The notes: a model not told the origin generated them from the sequence alone. A DNA stretch of 64,000 nucleotides from Chrysopilus asiliformis (GCA_964034945.1 OZ035962.1:104728034-104792033), one strand, 5' to 3'; positions 46,560 to 59,436 are shown, numbered from the stretch's first letter. Numbers and translations: made by a program.

Positions 46560-48875
46560 ATAAATTATAGAACAATTCGAAATAAAATCACGAACATTTC
46601 TTTTCTTTGTTTACAACATCTTTTGAATGCAACTTTTTAAACAATCCGATAGACATTTAAAAGAGGAACAAATCTAACTTATATGCGTCCATAAATTCGA
46701 TGAATAATCTTTATTTTATTTTTTCTTATATCACATTCATAGAACAAAAGTTTTCGTGAAAAAAATTCATTATATTCTGTCGACAGTTTATAAAAAAAAA
46801 AACTTTTCTAATATTAAATTCTCTTTCTGAGTTCTATGACGGCATGAAAATATTGTAGGGGAAAATTTAATAGATCTATAAGAGTGATATTGAACATTAA
46901 AAATATTTAAGAAGAATCTATCAAATACCAAAATCCATTAATAGTACGATTCTCAAAATCACTTGATTAAAATGAAAACCAGCATTCATAACTTCTACTG
47001 TATAAATATAGAAGATCACGAATGAGTATATTCCATGTTATTTTTATATGATACAAAATATAGTCAAATTAAATGAGCAAAAAAGAAAAATTATATACAG
47101 CGAAAATAGAAACTAAAAATTCACATCGGAAACAGATTTCTTTTCTTATGAATAATTCATTTTTTCGTTGCAAAATATTTCAAATCGCTGAAATAGTCAC
47201 AAAGATTAATCCACGCGTGTTTTCTGCCATTGAGTATGACGATTATGAGCACGAGATTTTTTTTTATTTTGAATAGATGTTCCCTTAGTTGAAGTAGATA
47301 TGAAAATGGTATTTGTAACTATCACCAAATAATCAACAGATTCCATAAAACCTTTACAAGGGTAAAATTCTTTTATTGAAAATGATTTTTTTAACTTTAG
47401 AACACTGAAAATCGTTTCACCTCTTTTAAAATGATCAAAATATTCTCACGCTCACAAAAGATATTTAATTTTTTCTTAGAATATATCGAATAATTTTCAC
47501 TGTATCGTTAAAATTTAAATTTTTCAATTAATAACCGACATAATATGTACAAAATTTATGTACGATTCCTGACAAAACAACCTTAACAATTACACAAAAC
47601 AAATCAATTTGGTGTATTATTATTTCCCCGACACTGTTTTGAAATAGGTTTCCGCCGAAAAAAATTTTTTTTTTATATATGTATTTATTATTTTTTATTA
47701 TAATATAAATTATTTGAATTTAGATTATATACATGTGATAACATTAAGTGTATATTTTAATATATATGTATGTATGGATATATTTGAAGTATATTGTATG
47801 TGTGAAAATGTAGATGAATTTTAAATATTTTAGTTTTTAATGATTAATTTTAACACGCGGCGACGAATAACAACTAACTGTGTAACGAGCTGGCGACCAA
47901 CTGTTGAGAATTTTCCTCGATTCAGAGTCGGCAACTGTGTGTGAAAATGAAAGAAAAACATCTCACATTCCCTTCGTACATAGAGTGGTACTTTTCTGAT
48001 TCATTTATCAAGGAAAATTTGGAAAAGCGCGAAAAGCTTTCTTCATTGGAAAACCGACTAAGCAGCGCAACAGAAAACAAGAACTAACACAAGAGGAAGC
48101 ATTCTGTCCATTGAATACTTCGCCAAGGCGAAATCCAACTATGAGTATAATTTTTCGCTCAGGTTTGTTGGTGGCCAAGGATAAAAATCCCGAGGAGGAA
48201 GAATGCAGACAAAGAATCAATCAGGCGACACATAAATACAGAAACAATTTTTGTATGTGAAATGAACTTATTCTGTTGGTTTGTTGACGTATTTGTGTAA
48301 ATTTACCAACAAAGCCAAAAGTGACGAACTAAAAGAAAGGTAAAAATGTTATTCGATAGAAGTTTTCCAAAAGCTTCGGAAACATTTTAGAAATGTGAGG
48401 AAAGCTCAAAAATGTGTTTGAATATGATAAGTTAAGGGTTGAGATCTTCATGGCTATGTTAAATGTTGCTAAACATTTCGAATTTATAAAATGGGAGAAA
48501 TAGAAATGTTTTTTTAAGATATTGTCTCTGGAATTCTAATTTCAGTCTATGAATTCAGGAATTCTAATTTCTCTGGAATTCTAATTTCATAGGGAAAAAG
48601 TATGCACATGGGCGAAATCAAAATTTAAGCGACAATATGAAAATCTAACTGTAAATAGGTGTGTGTAAAATATATAAAAGCAAAAATATTTCTCTTCTCA
48701 AGTATTTTGTTTAGTAATATTTCAACAATTTTATCTAAGACTATTCGAAAATGTTTTCAAGAGTAATTGTGTTACTTAACCCAAAGCAGGACCTAGCAAA
48801 ACCGCGTCTGATGAAAGTCTTTGGATTTAAAACTGGAAACCCGATCTTATAGAAGGAATTTTTATGATCTGAAGA
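46560..48875. other. No recognisable feature
   Basis: Very AT-rich. A small tandem repeat of GGAATTCTAATTTC (three copies) lies at about 48530-48590. No exon recognised. Confidence 0.3.
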
Positions 48876-48879
48876 CTTA

Positions 48880-49028
48880 CGCCGTGTCTTCACTTGGGAT
48901 TTTTCATCGCAGAGATTTTTGATTGACCAATCAGAGCTCGAGTTGATGACGATATCGCCGTCAACTCGGGCTCTGATTGGTCAATCATAAAATCTCTGCG
49001 ATGAAAAATCCCAAGTGAAGACATGGTG
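48880..49028 (+). mobile_element. Foldback MITE (149 bp)
   Basis: Arms of about 66 bp: left starts CGCCGTGTCTTCACTTGGG, right on the other strand CACCATGTCTTCACTTGGG, continuing GATTGACCAATCAGAG in both arms. The loop is short (GACGATATCGCCG region). Flanking TTA/ATA is only suggestive of a target duplication. Confidence 0.8.
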
Positions 49029-49612
49029 ATAGCTATACGATGGTAAATCTGTAATTGCTCAATCACAGATACTATACTAGAAATATCTTCATTATAAACA
49101 AGATTTTATGGGATGAACACTTGTACTACACTTGGAGATATTATACCTCAAACCAATAATTCGAATTCAATAATTCGTTGTATAATAATATCTAGTAAAT
49201 CGCAAGTAACTACGGTTTAATATTTAGTGGTCGAAAAACGAGGACCAGATAAAATTTTTATTTAGAAAATGTCATTTGTCTGGGAGAGGAGGGATGGAGT
49301 GCTCCAATTGGATTTTGATATATTTGGTAAGCGTGGAAACCTATCAAGTGTCGTTACAGTTCACATTTACAGTTTAAAACTGAAATTTCTGGCCATACCA
49401 GCCATCCCTTTTAATACACTTTAAGTTAGCTATATGTTTCAAATACTCTAACCTTATTTTGCCCCGTATCCGTTTGATTACACACATACACAGTTCCGGA
49501 AAATGCCGGAAAATCCTGTTAGGATAACGACGAGATTCTTTTTCAGAAATATTTCCAGAAAAAATGCATTGCGCCACTTAATTAGCGTAAAGTTTCAATT
49601 ATAAAAGACTAA

Positions 49613-49970
49613 GTCCAATATTACACTTGGCTTATTTAAGCCGGCAACTTTTGGGCTTAATAAGCCAATGTGCTTACATTTGTGGCTTAAATAAGCCAAT
49701 CCTGTTTGCATATGCTACACAAGTTTACATGGGTGTGTGTGGACTCAAACCATTGAAATTGCTGCTGCTCATATACTTCCCAAGATCTTTACCTGCTGAC
49801 GGTCAGAACGAAAATGATTTCTGCCTACTACTTGTCCCAAACCGGTTCACACGGTTTGCATGTATGCAGATTGTCGATAAGCCATGATTTCGAGTGGAAA
49901 CTTTTCCCTCCTCAGTCGTTTCTCCCAAAAATCGGCTTAAGCCCGAAAGTTGCCGTGTGTAATATCGCGC
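49613..49970 (+). mobile_element. PIF/Harbinger-type MITE, copy B
   Basis: 358 bp, flanked by TAA (49610-49612, 49971-49973). Same element as 520-881, differing at about five bases and one 4-bp indel. Open frames here mirror those in copy A and are not genes. Confidence 0.85.
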
Positions 49971-49979
49971 TAAAAATGA

Positions 49980-51100
49980 TAAACTAAAAAAGTGCATGAA
50001 CAAAAAATTGCAAAAAAAATTAACGATAAAAGATAACAAAAAAACTCATAAAAATTGGCGTAAAAACTAAAATTTTAGCGACATTTAGCTGATGTAGGCC
50101 AGTAGGGCAAACACTTTCTTTTTTAAAAATGTGTTATTTTATTCTTTTAAAGGCAATTGTTTATGTTTTACGCCTATTTTTTATGATTTTTTTGTTATTT
50201 TTTAAAGATGGGATTAAATTCAACATAAAAAATCTGTGTTTCTACCATTGCGGTTACTAAAGTTCTTAATCAATCAGGCCAAGGATTAGCATGTCAAATA
50301 AACAATCACATGCATCGATCACTGCAAAAAAAGAGAGTGTTAAAATTTTCAAAATTTCATTAGATACTACATCTCCTTTTTTAAATCATTCATTTAACCT
50401 TTTGGAGGCTTCACTTCAGTTTCCCAGTTCCCTAATCTCACATTATATTAGAAAAGACCCTTCTCTCATAAAGGGACGCATCCAGTGTTGTTGTCTTATA
50501 TTTAACACAGGTAAAAAATTCAAAAGGCAAACAATAATATCATAATCAAAGTGCTATGGGAAAGCTCACACTTATTGTTAAGTGAGAAGTAGCACCCGAG
50601 GGAACCGCAAATGTTATTGTTTGGTGGAAAATGAGAAAAAACGGGGCTATCTCTAAATATAATATTGGTATACATTGTTATTTAGGTACTTGAAATGATA
50701 AGTAGCAATTTATTCTTCCATCTCCAGCGGTCACTTATTTGAAACAGGGGGAATTTATTGTTCTGAGGGATTTCAGACTTTATGACAAAACAAAAGAAAA
50801 ATAGTCCAAGCACCAAAAAAAAAATCTTTTGAAACAAAAACTTTAAAAAAATATTTTTTTATTGCAGTTAATTTGAATTTAGAGCTATAAAAATCTGTTA
50901 AATCCTAGGCAGATTGAATCAAAAATAAAAACACAATTAATTCCATAATTCATAAACACATTAAATAATTATTAATTTGCTGAGTGAAAAGTCAAAATGT
51001 GATTATATAAAAATAGATCTCCGTTAGCTGGCGCATTATGGGATGTTTAATAACATAAATTTCGTGCTTCCAAGTTCAACAAGTAACGTTCGAAGAAACA
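49980..51100. other. No recognisable feature
   Basis: AT-rich; no shared repeats or exons. Confidence 0.3.
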
Positions 51101-51113
51101 ATTTCGATGAACA

Positions 51114-51332
51114 ATGAAAAAAGCTCAACAAGTGTGTCGAGGAATCAGTCAGAAAATTAAACGGGGGGAATCACATCAGATGAAGGATCGACCGGCTGAC
51201 AAACGGAACAAAACAACAGTCGGCACAAATCGATTTCCTCTTACCGTTACCCATGCTAAAGTAAGCCAACAAGGTAAATATACAACGAACGTTGATGTGA
51301 AGGTTCTGTGTGTAAAGTCCGTAAGCTCCTAA
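51114..51332 (+). other. Unassigned open frame in GC-richer sequence
   Basis: 72 codons starting MKKAQQVCRGISQK, basic and hydrophilic (DRPADKRNKTT), in sequence less AT-rich than its surroundings. Two donor-like sites lie inside (AAAGTAAGC near 51257 and AAGGTAAATA near 51270). I know no family for it. It might be a short exon or chance. Confidence 0.15.
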
Positions 51333-51694
51333 AAAAATGAAAAAAAACCGTTAAATTTTCCCATTTCCCCCGATTTTATTCAATTCGATATTGAGTGGGT
51401 TTAAGGAACCTATTCCAGGTCAGGACCGGAACAAAATTAAAATGGGAAGTGGAAAAGTGCACGCTTTTGGGTAGAATAGGTGGAATATGGTCTTATAGAA
51501 TAAGAGGCTTTAGTGCATATATAGTGAGGAAGAATTCAGGGGTTGAGACTAGAGATTAAAACCAAGTCAAGATGGATTCGAGCGGGTAACTGATATACCA
51601 GACGAAATTACGTTAAAACTGGAAGTGATCCGTTAACCTGAAAAGCTTTACATTACGTGCCTACCAACGTCTGTCCTGTCTGTGCTTTGTATCC

Positions 51695-51703
51695 TATATA
51701 AAG
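51695..51703 (+). promoter_or_regulatory. TATA-like box with GAGA run downstream
   Basis: TATATAAAG, followed about 25-35 bases later by (GA)n at 51727-51739 and CGGTCGTTAAGTTG. Spacing fits a core promoter, but no gene is recognised downstream. Confidence 0.2.
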
Positions 51704-52578
51704 ACGGTGATTTCCGAAAAGCTGCCAGAGAGAGAGAGACAACGGTCGTTAAGTTGAGCTAAAGAGCGCTGCGTTAATACGAAATTTTCCTCGTTTTTTA
51801 TATTCTCTGGTTACCGTTCCGTATGCCCGCTATTTGCTTATTTTCCAAGATTTTTTTCGGTCCTGTCTCATGTGCTAAAAGGCGTAATGTTTCAGTACTT
51901 TATATGCTTTTTGTTTTATTCAAGTATATTGCCGTTGTCTTGGCTTGTACCTGGCTGGTGTTTGGGAAACAAAACGATCAGTATTCGAAGTAAGTCACGG
52001 TAATCCTGCCGAAGTGACGTTCACAATTCTGTATTTATGGCATCTATCCTTTTGTTGGATAATTTAATTTTCTACTTCACTTGATTCTATCGTCGTTATC
52101 AAGATAAACAAGCATTATGAATAAATGAGCAGATTCATGCTGAATACGAGCAAGCATTTTCAATTCCTTGCCCACCATTGAAAAGGAAAACAAACATTTT
52201 TGGCTTTTATTCAAACACAAAAAATTTAATTTTATTAACTCAATAGAATCGAATCGATAGAAAAGAAAAACATGAGAAAGCAAATGCCATTACAATATGC
52301 GTATTTGATTTACGCAATCCTTTTAGATATTCTACAGGGACTTAGTGACAGGATATCCACAACTTTAAAGCGTTAGGTTATTGCATTGCCTAAGGAAAGT
52401 TGCAAAGTGAGTGCGATAACTATGCGATGCACTGTACGATGCTGAACGACGTAAACGATGCAGTAGAATCGCCGTATACATCGTTAGTCACTTGAGGTTT
52501 TTTTAGCACATTACACTTCGTTTTTAGTTAAATTAGTCATAACAAGGTGGCACAGTGAATGAATCGAAATTTTATTGA

Positions 52579-53159
52579 AAAACATAACAAAAGCTATAAT
52601 TGCCAATCTGACAATTATTGAAAACCCGTATGGTGATTTAATTGAACGGCAAACAGTTGTATCAAAATTCCACTTTGAAGTCAAACTTTCCAATAAGATT
52701 TTTTTAAAACTTGTTCCAATTGGATTTTGATGTATGGAACTTTAATGTAGAATCATGTCCTAAACAATTTTTGTTCTTGCACTTTTTTGATAAGATGCAC
52801 CGTTTTTGAGATATTCGCAAAAAACGTTTTTATTCGTATGGGGGGTACCCCCCCCCTAATGGTCCATTTTTCCCCATTAACGAACTTAGCCTCGCATTTT
52901 ACGAAAAACGAACCTGTGCAAAATTTCAAGCCTGTAGCTCAATCCGTGCGCCCGCAATCCGCGCCACAGACAGACAGACGGACAGACGGACAGACAGACG
53001 GACAGACGGACAGACAGACGGACGGACATGCTAAATTCAACTTTTTTCATCATTCTAAACACACTGGTGTAATTCATTTTTTTGTGCGATGACGGGATCT
53101 TGGCGTTACAAACGGTAAGGCAAAGTTAATATACCCTTTGGTTTCACCATACGGGTATA
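52579..53159 (-). mobile_element. R1 Helentron-like repeat
   Basis: Full-length. Element 3' tail AACATAACAAAAGCTATAA at the left, hairpin AATTGCCA...TGACAATT with one mismatch, CCCGTATGGTGA (52626-52637) inverted to TCACCATACGGG near 53144-53155. A GGGGGGTACCCCCCCC core and a GACA/GACG microsatellite are at about 52968-53028. Confidence 0.7.
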
Positions 53160-53164
53160 ATGAT

Positions 53165-54735
53165 TGAAGCTTTTGTGGTTTTGAGAAATATTATCAGATA
53201 ACGAAAGTCTGTTTCTCAAGTATTAACTAATGTGGAAATGAACTGTAAAACAAGCGTTTATCATTCATGTCGGAGATATTTTCGATTAGAAATGAATTAA
53301 ACGCACTTTCAAATCATAGAAAATGAAACGTTTTTAAGTTCTCTGGTGTCAACGGTCGTTTATATCGGATACCGCACTATATGTACGCAATCGCATTGTA
53401 AAACGCATCATAATATCCCCGTCGCACCCACTTGGTTTTGCAGCCTAAAACGCTTCCCCTAATACTAAAGAAACTCACATTAAAGTTTAATACGAAACAG
53501 TTCAGAAGTCCTCAAGTTAAATGCGATCAGACATTTGTACACACAAAGTTATTATGAGGTTACAATCATTCTTATGTTGAAATGTCTACTATAAAAAAGA
53601 TTTCGTCTTTCATTGTACTTTTTTATATGGAGTAATGAAAATTTGAAATAATGTATGATGAAAACGCAAATGTTGCTGTACATTCGTATTAAAACATTAT
53701 AAAGTGTTGCCTTTTTCTAGAAAAATTGGTAAAAAAATATTTCCTTACGAGAAGAGTCGGTGCGACCAATTTTGTATAAAATAATGCAACGTCAATTTGA
53801 TAGCATTTGCATTGAGTCGAGCTCTGCCATTTTGTTTCTAGTTAGGACTACATTCAACAACCATTTATAGGGTATCCGTTTTGCTACCGTTCCAATATTT
53901 AAATATTAAACCAATGGGAATTTAGAGTTGTCGCTTTATTTAAATTTTTGTAAGTTTAAATAAATTATTGTTCCGTAATGAAAATTCTATGTTTTTTTAA
54001 TAGCACAATTCAAACTGCTGCACAAATTTTTTATTAATATGAGTTTTTCATTTAGCTGCTATCTCTTTCAATTTCCTTTATACATATATATCATTTTGTG
54101 AGAACACAGTTAAGTTAAACAACAGGTGCCTGGAAATTTATTGGAAAATGGAAAGAATCAAATTCAAGCTTTGATGACCTTCAGTTTGATTGTTATGATA
54201 TACCCATGTGAAGTCCATCATATCCATATCGGTAAAGAATACACAAAAATCGAATGTTCATAATCCTGTATTGATAGCTTTTCGCAAAAAATGAGGACCA
54301 TAGTGAAGGCAATGCGGTTACTCGTAATATAGTGAAAAGAAAATCGCTTTCCTTTATAAATCGCTGAATCGCAAAACGGAATTTCATTAATGGAATTTAT
54401 TATCATAAAGCCCAAAATGTGAGGACAAAGCTATATACTATAGAATTCAAAAAGAATATACTATATAATTCATGTTTCCGCAATATGTTTATAACATCGA
54501 AAATCTAATACAAATAAAATATAAATATCAATAGATCGATTTTACCCGTTTTTCATTTTTATGATTTAGAAAGATTTGAATTTTTACATCAATTAGTTTT
54601 TCAGGTTTCAAGTTATATGGAATTTCATTAAAATATCTGATTTTTGATCAAATAGATGGTTAAATTATATAAGAATCGTATCATCTTATCGCTAGGTGGA
54701 TTGAGATTAAAACTATTTTTCAATTTTTCTTATCT
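53165..54735. other. No recognisable feature
   Basis: AT-rich; overlapping minus frames at 54193-54415 are not recognised. Confidence 0.3.
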
Positions 54736-54744
54736 GAACCTTAA

Positions 54745-55137
54745 AAAACACTTCTTTCTATCTATTTGTCTGTCCGTGAATAGCATAACTTTCGAAAGGA
54801 TTGAGCTAGAGAATTGAAATTTTATACAGTTGCATTTCTTGTAAATGGCAAGGCTAAGTTCGTGAAGGGGCAAAATTAGATCATTCCTTCCCCCTCCCCC
54901 ATTCCAACGAAACAGTTTTTTGCAATTTCCTCGAAAACGGTGAGTCGTATGGAAAAATTTAAACATGTGAAGAGGGTTTAGAATATGATTTTACATGACT
55001 TATCTATACATCAAAATCCGGATGGACCACTCCTTCCCCCTCTCCCATAAAAATGAACTTTTTTCATAAAAATTTTGTCTACCCAATGTAGAGTACTTGA
55101 TGATTGCCCCTGGCAGTTGTAGCTTTGCTAATATTTT
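54745..55137 (+). mobile_element. R2 Helentron-like repeat
   Basis: CTATTTGTCTGTCCGTG then ATAACTTTCGAAAGGATTGA, GGCAAGGCTAAGTTCG, and an end with GTAGAGTACTTGATG, hairpin TTGCCCCTGGCA and a mutated tail GTAGCTTTGCTAATATT. Confidence 0.55.
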
Positions 55138-55279
55138 ATGGAAGCAATTTACCGAGTTAACCGTGTTATGAAACAAAGACTAACCCATCCACTCACGATT
55201 AAGTCTCTTTTATGTCTCATTTGTTTTACCAAAATGTGTAGTAAATTTATTATGAAAGACGCACAGATTAAGAAAAAAA

Positions 55280-55864
55280 CCTAAACCACAATTATGCGTG
55301 CGTGCGTGCGGCATTCTTTTGTTCTGGCATCGAGTAGTTGTCACCGCGTCTAAAAGTAGAGACTGAGCCTACTCTACGCGACACGGACGCGGCAAAGCGT
55401 CTGAGCAACGCGCAATTATACATTTACTCATATAAATGCGTAGTTTTTACTTTCACCACGTGGGTGCCGAACGCACGCATAAAGGTAGAACCTGAATCGT
55501 ACGTCGATGCGTCCGTCATGCGTCCGTCACGTTGACAGTTCGAGTAAAATCAACGGGCTGCTATGAGTACTCCCCTAATAATACGTTTTCCGATGCGACA
55601 ACCGCATAGAGTAGGTCGACTTTCTACTTTTACATGCGGCAACGCACGGAAATGTCATTTCCCAAAAAAGTTTGTTTACGATTTAAGCAATTTAAGTATG
55701 CAACAAATTGAAAGTAATTGTTTCGACGATAAACTAATAGAAGAAGTGCAAAATAATGAATTAACTCCAGATTCGTTGCCGTACCCAACTGTCACCGCAT
55801 CGAACTGTCAACCGGACGGACGCATCGACGTACGATTCAGGTTCTAGCTTAATTGTGGTTTAGG
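55280..55864 (+). mobile_element. CCTAAACC TIR element split by a second element
   Basis: Outer inverted ends CCTAAACCACAATTA (55280-55294) and TAATTGTGGTTTAGG (55850-55864). The internal sequence to 55480 matches the 35.2-kb copy. The match stops at ACGCACGCAT and resumes at AATTGTGG after a 370-bp insertion. Without the insertion the length is 215 bp, as at 35.2 kb. Confidence 0.75.
55481..55850 (+). mobile_element. Nested TIR element
   Basis: Inverted ends of at least 30 bp: TAGAACCTGAATCGTACGTC at the left and its complement before CTAGCTT at the right. The junction with the host element shows no duplicated target bases, which is unusual. The interior has a 94-codon frame (55563-55847) with MQQIESNCFDDKLIEEVQNN, not recognised. 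It also has a segment (AGAGTAGGTCGACTTTCTAC, TTTTACATGCGG) that resembles the host element core in reverse, so the two families may be related. Confidence 0.65.
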
Positions 55865-55869
55865 CCTTA

Positions 55870-56405
55870 AGGAAATTTCTGCAATGTTAAATTCAAACAC
55901 CTGGAAACAAATGCCAAGTACTTGATACGCCGTAAAAATTAATAATTTTCTTATATATGTCATCAAAAATTGACAGCTAAAACCTTATTAACACGATAGG
56001 GAAATACATATTTTAGAGGGTGTAATTAGTGTTTTTACTAGAAAGGAAGAAGAGCTATGTATACATTCTGTGCTTCCCTTTGAATATGTCGTTTTTCCGA
56101 TTTGACCTTGTCGTGTCGGTCGTTAAAAGTTTTCTTATTTTTCATTTAATCATTTATACCCACTATGCTGAAGTTTGTATAAATTACATTTAGTTTTCTC
56201 ACTAATGCAAGTATAGTTATATTGATATTCTCATTGTAATCGCTCAAAAGGGCCTGTCCATAAAAAACGTCACACATTTAGAAGATTGACGATCTGATGT
56301 TGTGTAATGGCCACATTAAATCCCATAAAGAATATCGCAAAAAGTTTCACGAGATGAGGGGGGTCCGAAAATGCCAAAATTAGCATGACGTAATTTATGT
56401 TCAGC
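55870..56405. other. No recognisable feature
   Basis: AT-rich; a short GC-richer patch near 56340-56400 has no coding signal. Confidence 0.3.
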
Positions 56406-56412
56406 CCCTAAT

Positions 56413-56875
56413 GCGGCGGTCACACGACGCTGTTTTGCCAGCGCTAGTGGCTGTTTGGCTGTTAGCAGCCGTTTCAGCAGCACCGTGTGAACCCTAGTGC
56501 GTTGCTACTACGAGCACCAGCGTTATGATTTTAGCAGCGCTAGTGAAGTAGAGACCGTTCTACTTTGCCAGCGCTACTAGGGATCACGTGATCCTGTCAT
56601 ATGGTTTCTGAGCTGTCAAAAGTCTGATAAGTGGTAAAGTTTGTTTATTGTAGGTTGTTATTTTACGTTTATTTATTTAAATTTATGTGTTACGTTTATT
56701 ATTAAAAAAATCTCCCAGATTCAAATGTCAGACCCCCGTTTTGTTACTTGCCAGCGCTACTAAAGTATAAATAGTGTGAACCCTCTCAGTACGCTGGCTG
56801 CTGTTGCTGTTGGTTAGTAGCGCTGGTAAGTAGCAACAGCAGCCAGCGGCTGGTAAAACAGCGTCGTTTGATAAG
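56413..56875 (+). mobile_element. TIR element rich in AGCGCTA motifs
   Basis: About 463 bp. Inverted ends are CACACGACGCTGTTTTGCC at the left and CAAACGACGCTGTTTTACC on the other strand at the right. CAGCGCTA or its complement occurs at least five times, and GTGTGAACCCT twice. An internal AT-rich core follows GGATCACGTGATCC, a 14-bp palindrome. No transposase. Confidence 0.6.
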
Positions 56876-56879
56876 ATCA

Positions 56880-59245
56880 AAAAAATTACAAGCAGCAAAT
56901 TCAATACAGAATTTCTTTTTAGAGATCGTAATTCACAATAATTTGCCACACATAATCGAAATAAAACAAAAAGATTGAATCATAATTGTAGTAAAACCCT
57001 TTCTGCACAAGTATGTATTTAATGAAAGCAAAGTGAGGAACCTGATGCGTAAATATGAGCCTTTTTCCATTTAAATGCCAGTCGTATGTGATAGAAAACC
57101 CATAGGCTAGAATAATATTTTTCGTAGCCGCTGAAATGAAAAATTGCATCCCATTTAGACACTATAAGAACTGGCCGCATTTGTCGGTTAATATTGTTGT
57201 TGGTCACGTATGTTTAATGATAGCATTCTAACGATATTTTGTGTTTTTTTTTCTTCCGAATATGAATGTGTTTTGGTATGGATTCGATTGTGGCAAAAGT
57301 ATTATATAGATATATAATAGTTTACATATATATTTCGACCTTACCCTATAGTAAACATGCAACATACAACACCCACTTGAAAACATAAATAGCAAAGGAA
57401 AAATTGTAAGTTTTGATAGGATCACGGGAATATATTGATTTTTAGCAGAAATATGTTTTCATAGTTTTGATAATAAAGCTATGATTTTTCAATTTTAACC
57501 CAAAAGTTTGTTTTTTTAGAAAAACAAATTATAGTTTGAATTCCTTATTTTCAGAAAATCGACTTATTCACTTGCCTATTATTTTATGTACGAAAGTTGA
57601 TCATAAACACTTAGTGAAATGGTTGGCTGTTTATTAGAAAATGAAAAAATTTAAGGACTGAATTGTAATAAGATATTTAAAATAAAATTCATTATTATTA
57701 ATTCGATAAAAGTTACTTAATGATTTTGAAATTAATTTTAAATATTATTATTATTCAATTTAAAGTCCATGCTCATTAAAAGTCCATCTTGAAAATACGC
57801 CAATGTTTTAAATAAACATAAATAAAGTTTATAATGTTCTAAGGGAAAATAATTAAACTCCCAGATCATACTCAAGTGTCGTGCCGTCGATAGGTTTCAA
57901 TGGGATCCCGCAATGGGAGTAACTTTACTTTGCTTTTTTCTTTTAGGTTTTCGTGAGTGTTTTTTTTTCGCCTGTTGGTAAATAAAGCAAAAAATAAGCA
58001 CCGGAACAGGTGGATCCATTGATGCCTTTTAAAATTAATTTTTCTTTTGGTTTCTACAGCGTACGAATTTAATTCATTTCTAATTTTGATTTTCACCTTT
58101 CAATCTTACGTCAAAAATCCTATGGTAGCAGAACGAAAGGCAGCCGTAATTTGCGTTTTGCTTTTTTTGAGCAAAAATAATGTATTTTCCAAAAGTCAAA
58201 TCAAGTCAAGACGCAGACCATTCACTAATGGAAAAATAAACAAACAGCGGCCAATAGCATGAAAATTTTCCTCTTTTTCCATTTCCCTTTCGACCCGATT
58301 TCAGTATTTCCCAGGCACTGCTGCGGCAAATGCGTTTGAATGATAAATATAGATTTATAGATATATACAGATCTTTGCCCCATCCAAGGATTATTTTTGC
58401 TCCTTTTGTTTTCCCCATTTAAATCACAATTGAAATCACAAAAATTGGTCCGTTTGCCATTGCGAAAGTACTTAAAATCAGTTTCCATCCACTCCCCGGA
58501 CGATTTAGAAATTCCTGTCGTCCTTGCGGCCAAAATGAATTTTATAACTTTAATTGCTTTCGCAGCAGAAGTCATTACCATTCGTATCACATACAGTGAG
58601 CTAAACATCAAATGTCATGAAAAATATTCCTTTCTTAAGAAAACTTTGAACAGATTTAATTAAGTTCCATGAAATTATGCGCAACAGAGTAAAATGGATC
58701 CCCTCTTACACATTACCTCATCTAAACTAACCCACATTTACTAATTATGCATAAGTTTTTATTAAACTTTTTAAATTCTTTGATTTTCATGCATATTAAG
58801 CACCTGTCCAATACATGTCATCCATACCGATACAACGAAAGATTTAATATCGTCTGATAGTTTTTTTTTTGTACAGCGAATCATGGTACATTTACAGCAG
58901 ATACGTCTACAGACGAAATGAATTGGTAAGAACGAATTTTAATAACTTTTGAATCTTGCGACTCAGCATAACTCTCCTGTTGAATTGTATTTTTCAAAAC
59001 ATCCATGAAAGATTGCTATGTTAAGCAACAGACAGATTAAAAAAAATATGAAAAAAATATGTATACCTTTATAATATTGTATACAATAACGGTCGTCAAG
59101 TCCTGATGGTGAGCGAAGAAGTTATATTATTATATTCTCTTAAATCTTTTTCACAAACACACAATGGCGATGGGATATTTTCTTGTGGCAGATTGTCTAC
59201 CGCCATCTTCTCCTTCCCCACAGATACACTCGACTACGTTAGCAC
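56880..59245. other. No recognisable feature
   Basis: Mostly AT-rich. 57880-58520 is somewhat less so, with overlapping short frames on both strands (for example 58611-58225 minus), none recognisable. Confidence 0.3.
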
Positions 59246-59248
59246 AAA

Positions 59249-59436
59249 TGTTACCCAAAATGTAGGTGGATGATCGATAGATTAATGTTTTATCGAGTAG
59301 TGGACTGTATTTTTTACTATGATCGGCGATGAATAAAACATAGCGTTCGAATTATATTTTATTTATTATACGTCTTGCTGGCTCGAATGTTCGATGAATA
59401 CTAAAAATTGTTAGAGTGAGAGAGCACGGTTTAACA
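59249..59436 (-). repeat. 3' LTR of the BEL element
   Basis: 188 bp. On the minus strand it begins TGTTAAACCGTGC and ends GGGTAACA, giving a short TGTTA/TAACA terminal inverted repeat. An AATAAA polyadenylation signal is at about 59367-59362 in the element's sense. Short for a BEL LTR. The 5' LTR needed to confirm the boundary is outside the window. Confidence 0.8.

Noticed and set aside
58225..58663. Overlapping frames on both strands near 58.4 kb
   Set aside because: No recognisable family on either strand; the length is not exceptional for this composition and splice signals are not convincing.
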